From JALEFZ01 sp039817415 (GTDB taxonomy: Bacteria; Bacteroidota; Bacteroidia; J057): a stretch of DNA of 64,000 nucleotides. The stretch lies in NCBI GenBank assembly GCA_039817415.1, contig JBCBVV010000029.1, forward strand, positions 1-64,000, read 5' to 3'. Position numbers and translations under genes: made by a program. Below, one piece after another: positions 8,151 through 16,932 of the stretch (the first letter of the stretch is position 1; each line of letters starts with the position of its first letter). A model generated the notes under the pieces. That model did not search any database and was not told the origin of the DNA. It saw nothing but the letters and a program-made list of their open reading frames with translations.

Positions 8151-9368
8151 CTATGCAAGGGCTTCTTTTACTCTATCAGCAGCTTCGGTAAGGGTAGTTG
8201 CTCCTACAACCTGCAATCCTGATTCATCAATGATCTTTGCTGCTAGTTCAGCGTTCGTTCCTTGAAGACGTACAATAATAGGAACTTGGATGTCGCCGAT
8301 GTTCTTGTAGGCTTCTACTACACCATTGGCCACACGGTCGCAACGAACGATTCCACCAAAGATATTCAATAGGATCGCTTTTACCTTAGGATCCTTAAGG
8401 ATAATGCGGAATCCTGCTTCTACTGTTTCTGCACTAGCACCACCTCCTACGTCAAGGAAATTGGCAGGATCCCCACCGGACATCTTAATCATGTCCATAG
8501 TAGCCATGGCCAAACCCGCACCGTTTACCATACAGCCTACGTTTCCGTCTAGCTTTACGTAGTTCAGGCCGTATTTTCCAGCTTCAACCTCTAGCGGATC
8601 TTCCTCTTCGAAGTCTCTCATTTCCTCAATATCCTTATGGCGATAAAGGGCATTTCCGTCGATAGACATTTTACAGTCTACAGCTAGCACCTGATCGTCA
8701 GAAGCTTTGAACATAGGGTTGATTTCGATTAGGTCGGAATCAATCGCCTGGTATGCTTTATATAGGTTGCCGATGAATTTTACGGCGTTCTTATAAGCCT
8801 GTCCTTCAAACCCTAGATCAAAGGCAAGTTTTCTTAGCTGGAATCCTTGAATACCCACTGCTGGATCAATCCATTCCTTAACGATTTTGTCAGGCATGGT
8901 CTCAGCTACTTCTTCAATGTTCATTCCCCCCTCCGTAGAGGCGATGATCACATCTCTTCCAGTCTGGCGGTCAAGCATAACAGACAGGTAGTACTCTTTT
9001 CTCTCAGAAGGGCCATCGTAATACATATCCCTAGCGATAAGGATTTTGTTTACTTTGTTTCCTCCAATGGCTTCATTCTGGATCGTAACAAGGGTACCTC
9101 CGAGGATGTTTTGGGCAGCTTCTTTCACGCCATCCAATCCTCTCACGACAACAACACCTTTAGAGCCTGTTTCAGTAACAGTTCCTTTCCCTCTACCTCC
9201 AGCATGGATTTGGGCTTTGATAACGAAGAACTGTCCGTCGGGACCTCCTTCATACAGGGTTTTTGCAGCCTCTACAGCTTCTTCAACCGTAGATGCGACC
9301 ACACCTTCCTGAATGGGAACTCCAAACTTTTTGATGAGCCCTTTGGCTTGATATTCGTGAAGTTTCAT
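8151..9368 (-). CDS. sucC: Succinyl-CoA ligase, beta subunit
   Basis: Beta subunit of succinyl-CoA synthetase in the TCA cycle, forming succinate and NTP from succinyl-CoA. 405 residues, slightly longer than the E. coli enzyme. The N-terminal ATP-grasp region starts MKLHEYQAKGLIKKFGVP, with IKAQIHAGGRGKG in the nucleotide site. DLIEINPMF supplies Mg-binding acidic residues, and GNVGCMVNGAGLAMATMD with FLDVGGGAS lies at the subunit interface and CoA-ligase domain. The alpha subunit gene (sucD) is not adjacent, which is common in Bacteroidota. It has its own predicted promoter and a strong terminator, so it is probably monocistronic. Confidence 0.97.
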   Translation of the reverse strand: MKLHEYQAKGLIKKFGVPIQEGVVASTVEEAVEAAKTLYEGGPDGQFFVIKAQIHAGGRGKGTVTETGSKGVVVVRGLDGVKEAAQNILGGTLVTIQNEAIGGNKVNKILIARDMYYDGPSERKEYYLSVMLDRQTGRDVIIASTEGGMNIEEVAETMPDKIVKEWIDPAVGIQGFQLRKLAFDLGFEGQAYKNAVKFIGNLYKAYQAIDSDLIEINPMFKASDDQVLAVDCKMSIDGNALYRHKDIEEMRDFEEEDPLEVEAGKYGLNYVKLDGNVGCMVNGAGLAMATMDMIKMSGGDPANFLDVGGGASAETVEAGFRIILKDPKVKAILLNIFGGIVRCDRVANGVVEAYKNIGDIQVPIIVRLQGTNAELAAKIIDESGLQVVGATTLTEAADRVKEALA

Positions 9369-9409
9369 GTAAAAAAATCTTAAATGTGGTGTTCTAGTAT
9401 CCTTTTCGG

Positions 9410-9440
9410 CTAAAATACACGGATTGGGCTAATATTCAAA
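9410..9440 (-). promoter_or_regulatory. Predicted sucC promoter
   Basis: On the minus strand, TTTG at 9440-9437, a 19-bp spacer and TATTTTAG at 9417-9410 (one mismatch to TAnnTTTG). It lies about 42 bp before the sucC ATG. Confidence 0.4.
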
Positions 9441-9496
9441 CAAGGATTCCCCAAATATTAGCTCCATTCCCTAACTGATTTTTCTTACCCAAAGTC

Positions 9497-10024
9497 CTAA
9501 TCTTTTCCCTTTAAAGAATGGGCCGAATAAATGCTTCTGAAACTATATTGTGAGGGGACACTGGCAATTTTTTTTGTGTGGATAAGACCCACTTCTTCAC
9601 TGAGCTTTTGCCAGCTATCCATAGAGATAGGGTAGGGAACCCATGGGGGATTTTTACGGTCTGTATCATACTCCACCAAGATAAAACTTCCCCCTTCTTT
9701 GAGATAGGACAATAGGTGAGGTAGGATAGATTTTTTGTCCAACATGTAATGGAGAGAATTTGCCATAAGAATGCCATCCAAGGGGGGCAATTCCATGGGG
9801 GCAGTAAAGTCTCCATCATGGACAATCAATCGCTTTTTGTGTTCGCGCCAGAGGTCATATAAATACCTAGGAATTTTATCCAAGGCATGTACTTGAGATT
9901 CATGTGGCAGAATCTCTAGCAGCGCTTTGGTAAACAATCCCGTTCCCGCTCCTAGGTCAGCCCAGTTGCCTCCTTTAGTTTGTACCCCCTCTTCTATGAG
10001 TTGAATGGCAGTTGATAATTCCAT
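9497..10024 (-). CDS. Class I SAM-dependent methyltransferase
   Basis: 175 residues, a minimal Rossmann methyltransferase. Motif I is WADLGAGTGLFTKALLE; an acidic motif II region follows (VHALDKIPRYLYDL), then VHDGDF and the motif IV/V segment DGILMANSLHYML. There is no recognisable substrate domain, so the target is unknown; a small-molecule (Methyltransf_25/11-like) role is most likely. It lies leftward downstream of fabH but is separated from it by a strong hairpin at 10035-10075, so it may be read only by read-through or from its own promoter. Confidence 0.85.
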   Translation of the reverse strand: MELSTAIQLIEEGVQTKGGNWADLGAGTGLFTKALLEILPHESQVHALDKIPRYLYDLWREHKKRLIVHDGDFTAPMELPPLDGILMANSLHYMLDKKSILPHLLSYLKEGGSFILVEYDTDRKNPPWVPYPISMDSWQKLSEEVGLIHTKKIASVPSQYSFRSIYSAHSLKGKD

Positions 10025-10034
10025 ATTTCAATAA

Positions 10035-10075
10035 AAAAAGGAGAAAGAACCCTCTTGTCGGCTTTTCTCCTTTTT
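10035..10075 (-). terminator. Terminator of fabH
   Basis: 12-bp stem AAAAAGGAGAAA (10035-10046) with TTTCTCCTTTTT (10064-10075) and a 17-nt loop, with T on the leftward side. It is symmetric enough to work in both directions and lies between fabH and the methyltransferase gene. Confidence 0.7.
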
Positions 10076-10093
10076 GTATGATAAATTTCTTCC

Positions 10094-11101
10094 TTACCAG
10101 CGAATCAAGGCAGAAGCCCATGTGAATCCAGATCCGAATGCCGCAAGGCAAACGAGATCTCCTTCTTTGATTTTTCCTAGTTCCCAAGCCTCTGTCAAAG
10201 CAATTGGAATAGAAGCAGCTGTGGTGTTTCCGTATTTCATGATATTGTTATGCACCTGATCTTCGGACCATCCCATGGTTTTACGTACAGCCTCGGCAAT
10301 TCTAAGATTAGCTTGGTGAGGAATAAACATATTCACGTCCTCTGGCTTATATCCCGTAGCATTCAGGGCTTCCATGATCACTTCAGGGAACTTCTGAACA
10401 GCCATTTTAAATACCATTCTACCATTCATGACGGGGTAAACGGAACCATCGTCAATCATTTCATGGGTAATGTGGCGCTTTTTATGACCAGTAGGAGCTA
10501 ATACCGCTAGCATTTCAGCATGTTCTCCGTCTGCATGAAGCTTGGTTACCAATACACCCTTTTCTTCTTCTGTTTCGGTTGCACTAAGGACGGCTGCCCC
10601 AGCACCATCACCAAAGAGCACAGTTACCGCACGTCCTCGATCAGAAAAATCGAGTCCAGAGGAGTGAATTTCACCTCCTACCATGAGGACATTTTTATAC
10701 ATCCCTGTACGGATGAATTGATCGGCGATGGAAAGGCCATAAACAAAGCCTGAGCATTGGTTCCTTATATCGAGTGCAGGAACTCCCTTCTCGTGAAGAC
10801 CTAATTCTCTTTGAACCAATACACCTGATCCTGGGAACATATAGTCTGGATTCAGGGTAGCAAAAATGATTAAGTCAATATCATCAGCCGTAAGGTTGGC
10901 TCTTTCCAGTGCAATTTTAGCTGCTTTGACGCCCATTCCGGCCACAGTATCCTTTCCCTCAGTAAAGTATCGACGTTCCTGAATACCTGAGCGTTCGCGA
11001 ATCCACTCATCGGAAGTATCCATTAGCTTGGCAAGATCGTCATTGGTAACTACGTTTTCAGGTACATAGTAGCCCAATCCAGCGATTTTAGATCGTAGCA
11101 T
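10094..11101 (-). CDS. fabH: 3-oxoacyl-ACP synthase III (KAS III)
   Basis: Starts fatty-acid synthesis by condensing acetyl-CoA (or a branched acyl-CoA) with malonyl-ACP. 335 residues, normal for FabH. The catalytic triad is complete: Cys116 in RNQCSGF, His in FIPHQANLRI and Asn in KYGNTTAASIP. The N-terminus MLRSKIAGLGYYVPENVVTN and DEWIRERSGIQERR are diagnostic. The usual plsX-fabH arrangement is absent: the gene stands alone, divergent from the sugar operon, with a 243-bp AT-rich gap upstream. Bacteroidota often carry several fabH paralogues, so this could be a specialised copy. Confidence 0.93.
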   Translation of the reverse strand: MLRSKIAGLGYYVPENVVTNDDLAKLMDTSDEWIRERSGIQERRYFTEGKDTVAGMGVKAAKIALERANLTADDIDLIIFATLNPDYMFPGSGVLVQRELGLHEKGVPALDIRNQCSGFVYGLSIADQFIRTGMYKNVLMVGGEIHSSGLDFSDRGRAVTVLFGDGAGAAVLSATETEEEKGVLVTKLHADGEHAEMLAVLAPTGHKKRHITHEMIDDGSVYPVMNGRMVFKMAVQKFPEVIMEALNATGYKPEDVNMFIPHQANLRIAEAVRKTMGWSEDQVHNNIMKYGNTTAASIPIALTEAWELGKIKEGDLVCLAAFGSGFTWASALIRW

Positions 11102-11344
11102 ATCCTCTTTTTATCAATTAGGTGATGTTAACCAGTCACAAAAGTAGCTTTTTATCCCTAAGAATGAAACGGTTAATTTCCACCTGAAAAACCAAATAAA
11201 CACGATTTAACGTAAGGATGTTTGTTACCTAGGGAGGAAAATTTACATGTAAGACTTCATATCTATTTCATAGCATTTTCTCGTTATTCTATTTAACATT
11301 GTTGTGATCCTAATCGCTGTTCATCTTTATAGCCTATTTAACCT

Positions 11345-12376
11345 ATGGATTATTCCCTTTTTTATTTTCGAAAAAATCTTGGTCTAAGGGATATTGTCTT
11401 ACAAATGGAAGAGCGGAAGGCCAAACTGCTCATCGTAGTCGATCAGGATGGGAAACTGTTAGGAACTATTTCTGATACTGATATTCGACGTGCTCTACTG
11501 ACGGCTAAATATGACATGGAGGATATCATGAATCCCCATCCCATATATATTCAGCAGGGGCATAAAGATCGATTAGAAGAGGCCATGGCAGGTCGATTTG
11601 TAAGTGCCTTGCCAGTCGTAGATAGCAGCAAGAAGGTAATAGAAGTCATTCAACCAGAACAAAGGGGTGTATCTAAAAAACCCAATAAAGTCGTTCTCAT
11701 GGTTGGCGGTCTTGGAAGACGCTTAGGGGAATTAACTCAACATATGCCTAAGCCTATGTTGCCGCTGGGACATAAACCCATCCTTCACATCATCCTAGAC
11801 TCTTTTCTGTCATTTGGCTTTGAAGACTTTTATTTTTGTGTCAATTACAAGGCCGAAATCATCAGGGAATATTTTGGAGACGGATCAGCCTTCGGAGCCA
11901 ATATTCAATACATAGAAGAAGCTAAGCCTTTGGGGACTGCAGGCCCCTTGAGCTTAATTGAGGAGGAATGGGAGCATCCATTTATCGTTATGAATGGAGA
12001 TCTGATCACAACTTTGAATTTTGAGAGTCTCCTTTCCTTTCATCAAGAAAAAAAGGGAATGGCGACTATGTGCCTTCATGAGCATAATTATCAACTCCCT
12101 TTTGGCGTAGTCAATAGTCGAAATTCGCGTATCCTTTCCTTAGAAGAAAAACCTCTGCAAACCTGTTTTGTGAATGCAGGCATATATGTGATGGAAGCCA
12201 AGGCATTGGAATACCTGCCATACAATACCCACATGGACATGACAACCCTTTTTGATCGTATGATGCAGACCGATGAGGCGCTACATTCCTACATTATCAA
12301 TGAGTTTTGGTTGGATATTGGTCAGGTGAAGCATTATGAAGAAACACATGAGGTGTTTACCAACTACAATTTATGA
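11345..12376 (+). CDS. CBS-domain sugar-1-phosphate nucleotidyltransferase (PtmE-like)
   Basis: Activates a hexose-1-phosphate (probably an amino sugar) with NTP. 343 residues: two N-terminal CBS motifs (about 1-110; GTISDTDIRRALL is typical) followed by a nucleotidyltransferase domain with VGGLGRRLGELTQHMPKPML, the metal-binding MNGDLIT and EKPLQTCFVNAGIYV. This CBS-plus-transferase architecture matches PtmE of Campylobacter, which makes GDP-glucosamine for legionaminate. It is not a CMP-Kdo synthetase. Its stop overlaps the next start by 4 bp (ATGA), so it is translationally coupled to the dehydratase. Whether GTP or UTP is used cannot be told from sequence. Confidence 0.85.
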   Translation: MDYSLFYFRKNLGLRDIVLQMEERKAKLLIVVDQDGKLLGTISDTDIRRALLTAKYDMEDIMNPHPIYIQQGHKDRLEEAMAGRFVSALPVVDSSKKVIEVIQPEQRGVSKKPNKVVLMVGGLGRRLGELTQHMPKPMLPLGHKPILHIILDSFLSFGFEDFYFCVNYKAEIIREYFGDGSAFGANIQYIEEAKPLGTAGPLSLIEEEWEHPFIVMNGDLITTLNFESLLSFHQEKKGMATMCLHEHNYQLPFGVVNSRNSRILSLEEKPLQTCFVNAGIYVMEAKALEYLPYNTHMDMTTLFDRMMQTDEALHSYIINEFWLDIGQVKHYEETHEVFTNYNL

Positions 12377-13356
12377 GAAAAGCCCTTGTTACTGGAGCAG
12401 ATGGATTCATTGGAAGTCATCTGGTTAATTATCTATTAGAACATGGTTGGCAAGTACGAGCTTTCGTTTTGTACAACTCTTTTCAGTCAAATGGTTGGCT
12501 GGATAGTTTTCCCAAGGAAGAAAGAAAGAAAATAGAGATATTTCAAGGGGATATCCGCGATAGGAGCCGAGTCATAGAGGCCATGACCGGAGTAGATGTC
12601 GTCTTTAACCTCGCAGCCTTAATTGCCATTCCATATTCCTATGTGGCTTCTCAATCCTATGTGGACGTCAATGTAACTGGCACACTCAATGTCTTGGAAG
12701 CTGCCAAAATGCTGGGTACCTCTCGTGTGATTCTACTTTCCACCTCAGAAGTTTATGGTACGGCCCAATACATTCCCATCGACGAAAAACATCCCATTCA
12801 GGCACAAAGTCCTTACAGTGCGACCAAAATAGCAGGTGAATCTTTGGGAATGGCCTATTTACAGAGTTTTGATGTACCCGTAACCGTTGTCAGACCCTTT
12901 AATACCTTTGGTCCGAGACAGTCCATTCGTGCGGTTATTCCTACCATCATTATCCAGTTATTGAGGGGGAAAGAAAAATTGCTATTAGGGGATTCTAGGC
13001 CTACGCGAGACTTTCTATTTGTAAAGGATCATGTCTCTGCACTCGAGAGAATTAGCCAACATCCTGCTACAATTGGAAAAACCCTTAACATAGCTACGGG
13101 AAGTGAGATTTCAATAGGTGAATTGGCTCAAACTCTCATCGATAAAATTAATCCTTTGACGGAAATTGTGATGGATCCCAAGCGTTTTCGTCCCAATAAC
13201 AGCGAGGTCAAAAGACTGTTGGGAGATGCTAAGCTTTTAAGAGAACTGACAGATTGGGAGCCTACATTCGGCCTCGAAAAAGGCTTGAATGAATGTATCA
13301 ACTGGTACAAAAAGGAAGAAAATCTCAAGTTATTCCCTGAAGATTATTCTCTATGA
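12373..13356 (+). CDS. LegB-like NAD-dependent nucleotide-sugar 4,6-dehydratase
   Basis: Extended short-chain dehydrogenase acting on a nucleotide sugar. 327 residues, with the NAD-binding motif TGADGFIGSHLV, the catalytic region LLSTSEVYGTA with Tyr/Lys in YSATKIAGE, and the substrate-loop segment RPFNTFGPRQS. The stretch RAFVLYNSFQSNGWLD is characteristic of LegB-type enzymes, which make the 4-keto-6-deoxy intermediate for legionaminate or bacillosamine. It overlaps the genes on both sides by 4 bp. The proposed reaction is dehydration of a GDP- or UDP-N-acyl-glucosamine. Confidence 0.87.
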   Translation: MRKALVTGADGFIGSHLVNYLLEHGWQVRAFVLYNSFQSNGWLDSFPKEERKKIEIFQGDIRDRSRVIEAMTGVDVVFNLAALIAIPYSYVASQSYVDVNVTGTLNVLEAAKMLGTSRVILLSTSEVYGTAQYIPIDEKHPIQAQSPYSATKIAGESLGMAYLQSFDVPVTVVRPFNTFGPRQSIRAVIPTIIIQLLRGKEKLLLGDSRPTRDFLFVKDHVSALERISQHPATIGKTLNIATGSEISIGELAQTLIDKINPLTEIVMDPKRFRPNNSEVKRLLGDAKLLRELTDWEPTFGLEKGLNECINWYKKEENLKLFPEDYSL

Positions 13357-14474
13357 TACCCCTACACGATCCTTACATTTCCCAACAAGCAAGGGACTAC
13401 ATGAATGACTGCTTAAACCAAGGCTGGATTTCAAGCTCTGGTATGTATGTGGGACAGTTTGAGGATAAATTTTCTCAATTTACAAACCTCCCTTGTTCAG
13501 TAGCCATTCAATCTGGAACCGCTGCCCTCCATCTTGCCCTATTAACACTTGGGGTGAAGAAAGGTGAGGTAGTCATCGCACCTGATCTAACCTTTGTCGC
13601 TAGCATCAATGCCATTTCCTATACCGGAGCTGAACCCCTTTTAGTAGATGCCAATGAGTCCAATTGGCAAATGGACCTAGATGTATTGGAGGAATTTCTC
13701 ATCAAGGAAACCGAAGTTAGGGAAGATGGCTGCTATTGGGCCGCTCGGAATAGAAAAATCTCTTGTATCATGGCCGTTCATGTCTTGGGGTATATAGGCA
13801 ATATGCCAAGGCTAAAACAGATCTGTGTATCAAGGAAAATCGCGCTCTTAGAAGATGCTTCTGAGGCATTAGGGAGTACAAAAGGGAAGTTTCATGCTGG
13901 TCATTGGGGAGATGCTAGTGTCTTTTCTTTCAATGGGAACAAAGCCCTTTCTACTGGTGGAGGGGGAATGATATGTTTTCATGATCCTGATCGAGCGCGT
14001 GTGGCCAAGCATTTGTCTACTCAAGCCAAAAAGGACGAGTTTTGGTATGACCATGATCAAATTGGCTTTAACACAAGAATGACTGCTCTTACAGCAGCTT
14101 TTGGGTGTGGGCAGTTAGCAGTATTCGAAGAAAAACTGAGCCGAAAAGTAGAGATTGCAAGAAGATACATGGATGAGCTATCTTCTTATGGAGAGTTTCC
14201 TACTCGGCAGGTGGATGACCATCCCAATTTTTGGCTCAACACCCTCAAAACAGAAAGACAGCGAGCATTGATCAAAAAAATGAGAGAAGCCGAAGTACAG
14301 GTTCGCCCCCTGTGGAAGCCAATGCATGAACTCTCAATGTATCGCTCCGCCCATTATTTAAAAAGAGATAAGTCTGTTTCTCATCAACTCCATCTTTCCT
14401 GCTTATCCCTTCCCTCTTCTCCCAACTTATCCGAACAGGAGCAAGAACAAGTCATTCAAGTATTTTATCAATAG
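13353..14474 (+). CDS. LegC-like PLP aminotransferase (DegT/DnrJ/EryC1)
   Basis: Transfers an amino group to the 4-keto sugar made by the previous enzyme. 373 residues. The opening MIPLHDPYISQQARDYMNDC and WISSSGMYVGQFE match the LegC/PglE group. Other features are the cofactor-binding SGTAALHLAL and EDASEALGS and the lysine region FSFNGNKALSTGGGGM, where the NK Lys should form the PLP Schiff base. Its start overlaps the dehydratase stop by 4 bp. A 55-bp gap then separates it from the acetyltransferase. Confidence 0.88.
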   Translation: MIPLHDPYISQQARDYMNDCLNQGWISSSGMYVGQFEDKFSQFTNLPCSVAIQSGTAALHLALLTLGVKKGEVVIAPDLTFVASINAISYTGAEPLLVDANESNWQMDLDVLEEFLIKETEVREDGCYWAARNRKISCIMAVHVLGYIGNMPRLKQICVSRKIALLEDASEALGSTKGKFHAGHWGDASVFSFNGNKALSTGGGGMICFHDPDRARVAKHLSTQAKKDEFWYDHDQIGFNTRMTALTAAFGCGQLAVFEEKLSRKVEIARRYMDELSSYGEFPTRQVDDHPNFWLNTLKTERQRALIKKMREAEVQVRPLWKPMHELSMYRSAHYLKRDKSVSHQLHLSCLSLPSSPNLSEQEQEQVIQVFYQ

Positions 14475-14529
14475 GAATCATTATGGCTTGTAGAAGGCGA
14501 AGATTTTTCCAATTTTTCCTTTCATAAGG

Positions 14530-15150
14530 ATGTTGTATCCTTCCAATAACTCATTACCCTCAAAAGAACAGATCTTGGCAGAATACTTTGTACACGAAAC
14601 CGCCCTTGTTGACGAACCAGCTAATATTGGAGAAGGAAGTAAAATCTGGCATTTTTGTCACGTAATGTCCAATACCAGCCTGGGCAAAGGCTGTATCCTA
14701 GGACAAAATGTCTTCGTAGCTGGAGGTGTTACCCTTGGAAATAATGTAAAGGTTCAGAACAATGTGTCAATTTATGCAGGCGTCATTTGTGAAGATGATG
14801 TTTTTCTGGGCCCCTCTATGGTATTTACCAATGTGAAAAATCCCCGTTCTGCTGTAGTGAGAAGAGGGCAATATGATGAAACCTATCTGGAGCAGGGTGC
14901 TTCAGTAGGAGCCAATGCGACCATCGTATGTGGCGTAAGACTTGGAAAGTATAGTTTTGTAGGAGCAGGGACGGTTGTAACCAAGGATGTGCCCCCCTAT
15001 GCCTTAGTGGTTGGCAACCCTAGCAGACACATTGGCTGGATGAGTGAATATGGCCATAGACTAGAGTTTGGAGAAGACCAAAGAGCAAGCTGTCCTGAAT
15101 CTGGGCAGATGTACCAAAGAACCGAAAACGGAGTGGAGCGCATCTCCTAA
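14530..15150 (+). CDS. Left-handed beta-helix N-acetyltransferase (WbpD/WlbB-like)
   Basis: 206 residues, made mostly of hexapeptide repeats (IGEGSKIWHFCHVMSN onward) forming a trimeric left-handed beta-helix that binds acetyl-CoA. VFVAGGVTLGNNVKVQNNVS and FTNVKNPRS are typical of WbpD/WlbB, which acetylate a 3-amino group of a UDP-sugar. This is not the LegH/PglD type (there is no N-terminal Rossmann domain), so the acetylated position may differ from the legionaminate pathway. ATG at 14530 sits directly after AAGG. It is a member of the sugar operon. Confidence 0.85.
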   Translation: MLYPSNNSLPSKEQILAEYFVHETALVDEPANIGEGSKIWHFCHVMSNTSLGKGCILGQNVFVAGGVTLGNNVKVQNNVSIYAGVICEDDVFLGPSMVFTNVKNPRSAVVRRGQYDETYLEQGASVGANATIVCGVRLGKYSFVGAGTVVTKDVPPYALVVGNPSRHIGWMSEYGHRLEFGEDQRASCPESGQMYQRTENGVERIS

Positions 15151-15174
15151 AAATGCCAATCAACATCACCTTGC

Positions 15175-16125
15175 ATGGATCAATTTCGGGATTGGGCAAA
15201 AGAAGTAATAGAGATAGAGTCCAGAGCTGTTCTTGGACTCATCCATCAATTGGATGAACAGTTTTCGGCGGCCATCCAAATGATTCTCGACCGAAGAGGA
15301 AAGGTCGCTGTCTTAGGTATGGGTAAGTCCGGAATCATCGGCAAAAAAATAGCGGCAACCTTGTCCAGTACAGGTACAGCATCCTTCTTCATCCATCCTT
15401 CAGAAGCGATTCACGGCGACTTAGGGATGCTGGGAGAAGGGGATTGTGTATTGGCAATTTCCCGTTCAGGTGAAAGCAATGAAATTCTACAGCTCTTACC
15501 TTATTTCAAGGAACATGACTTTCCCATTATTGCCTTTACAGGGGAAAGGGAATCCACGCTTGGACATGAGGCAGATTTTGTCATCCAAACCAAAGTAGAG
15601 TCTGAGGCCTGCCCACATGATTTAGCCCCTACCTCTTCTTCTACTGCATCCTTGGTAATGGGGGATGCCTTGAGCATAGCCTTGATGAAGGCCAGAAATT
15701 TTCTGCCTGAGGAATTTGCCAAATTTCATCCTGGGGGAAGTTTGGGCAAAAGGTTGATTACAAAGGTGGAAGATGTCATGCGTACAGATCATTTGCCCGT
15801 AATTGGTCCAGAAAGCTTATTGCCAGAAGTGGTGATGTCTATCAGTCAAGGCAGGCTCGGATTAGCTGTTGTTGTTGATGCGGATCAACTCATCATTGGC
15901 GTGATCACGGATGGAGACATTCGTAGAGCCATGGAGGGTTTCCAGCAACGATTCTTTTCTAGCAAGGCAATGGAAATCATGACACTTAACCCCAAAATCG
16001 TTCATCCTGATCGAACCCTAATAGAGGCAGAGAAACTGATGAATCGCCACAAGATAAATTCCCTTTTGGTTACCGAGCGAGGTAAACTGTTGGGAGTGAT
16101 CCAAATCTATCAAATCCCTGTCTGA
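15175..16125 (+). CDS. kdsD: Arabinose-5-phosphate isomerase (KpsF/GutQ family)
   Basis: Interconverts ribulose-5-phosphate and arabinose-5-phosphate, the precursor of Kdo. 316 residues: an SIS sugar-isomerase domain (about 1-190) with GMGKSGIIGKKIAATLSSTG and the active-site region SRSGESNEIL, then two CBS domains (GVITDGDIRRAM; GVIQIYQ at the end). Length and order match KdsD. It is followed 16 bp later by kdsA, which uses its product. Its place after amino-sugar genes is unusual. Confidence 0.92.
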   Translation: MDQFRDWAKEVIEIESRAVLGLIHQLDEQFSAAIQMILDRRGKVAVLGMGKSGIIGKKIAATLSSTGTASFFIHPSEAIHGDLGMLGEGDCVLAISRSGESNEILQLLPYFKEHDFPIIAFTGERESTLGHEADFVIQTKVESEACPHDLAPTSSSTASLVMGDALSIALMKARNFLPEEFAKFHPGGSLGKRLITKVEDVMRTDHLPVIGPESLLPEVVMSISQGRLGLAVVVDADQLIIGVITDGDIRRAMEGFQQRFFSSKAMEIMTLNPKIVHPDRTLIEAEKLMNRHKINSLLVTERGKLLGVIQIYQIPV

Positions 16126-16141
16126 TTAAAGCCTAAAATAT

Positions 16142-16927
16142 ATGTCCCTTACTTATCAATCATTGTTGAATGGTCCTTTTTTAATAGCAGGACCTTGTGT
16201 CATTGAAAATCAAGAGTTGCTGCTAGAAGTGGGGGATGAGTTGAGTAGGCTAAAGGAGAAATTTGGCATACCCATCATATTCAAATCCTCCTTTGACAAG
16301 GCCAATCGAACTTCGATTACATCCTTTCGTGGGCCAGGTATGGAAAAGGGAATAGAGATGTTGGCCCAAGTGAAAGAGGAATATGGATTGCCCCTATTAA
16401 CCGATATTCACGAAGCACATCAAGCTGCTCCTGTTGGGGAGGTGGTAGATGTCTTACAAATACCTGCTTTCCTTTGCCGGCAAACTGATTTATTACTAGC
16501 TGCCGGTAAGACCAATCGTATCGTCAACATCAAAAAGGCTCAATTTCTCTCGGGAGAGGACATGGAATTTCCCGCTCAAAAAGTCGCTTCTACCGGTAAT
16601 GAAAAGATATTGTTGACAGAAAGGGGAACCACCTTCGGTTATCAGAATCTTGTGGTGGACTTTAGGAATATCCCTGTTATGAAGGAATTTGGGTTTCCCG
16701 TTATAATGGATTGTACCCATTCCGTGCAACGTCCCGGAGCTGCAGGAGGTAAAACTGGTGGAGATCGTGAATTTGTCCCCTACATGGCCAAAGCCGCCAA
16801 AGGATTCGGAGCCAATGGATACTTTATGGAAGTCCATCCCAATCCCGAAATTGCCTTGAGTGACGGTCCCAATATGCTTTTTCTAAAGGACTTAGAAGCC
16901 GTCTTAGGCGAATTGCTAGATCAATAG
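16142..16927 (+). CDS. kdsA: 3-deoxy-8-phosphooctulonate synthase, metal-dependent type
   Basis: Condenses arabinose-5-phosphate with phosphoenolpyruvate to Kdo-8-phosphate for lipopolysaccharide inner core. 261 residues. Cys19 in IAGPCVIEN marks the metal-dependent class (the E. coli enzyme has Asn there), with further ligands expected in MEVHPNPE and LSDGPNM. KSSFDKANR is the PEP-binding segment. It ends the operon and converges on the DUF1697 gene with 5 bp between; no terminator is visible. kdsB and kdsC are not in the window. Confidence 0.95.
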   Translation: MSLTYQSLLNGPFLIAGPCVIENQELLLEVGDELSRLKEKFGIPIIFKSSFDKANRTSITSFRGPGMEKGIEMLAQVKEEYGLPLLTDIHEAHQAAPVGEVVDVLQIPAFLCRQTDLLLAAGKTNRIVNIKKAQFLSGEDMEFPAQKVASTGNEKILLTERGTTFGYQNLVVDFRNIPVMKEFGFPVIMDCTHSVQRPGAAGGKTGGDREFVPYMAKAAKGFGANGYFMEVHPNPEIALSDGPNMLFLKDLEAVLGELLDQ

Positions 16928-16932
16928 TTAAT

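Noticed and set aside
8847..9383. Long open frame opposite sucC
   Set aside because: It lies wholly antisense to sucC, whose protein is clearly conserved; the frame has no domain features.
16142..16927. kdsA as a NeuB-like sialate/legionaminate synthase
   Set aside because: GPCVIE, KSSFDKANR and HPNPE are KdsA signatures, the length is that of KdsA, and no C-terminal SAF domain is present.
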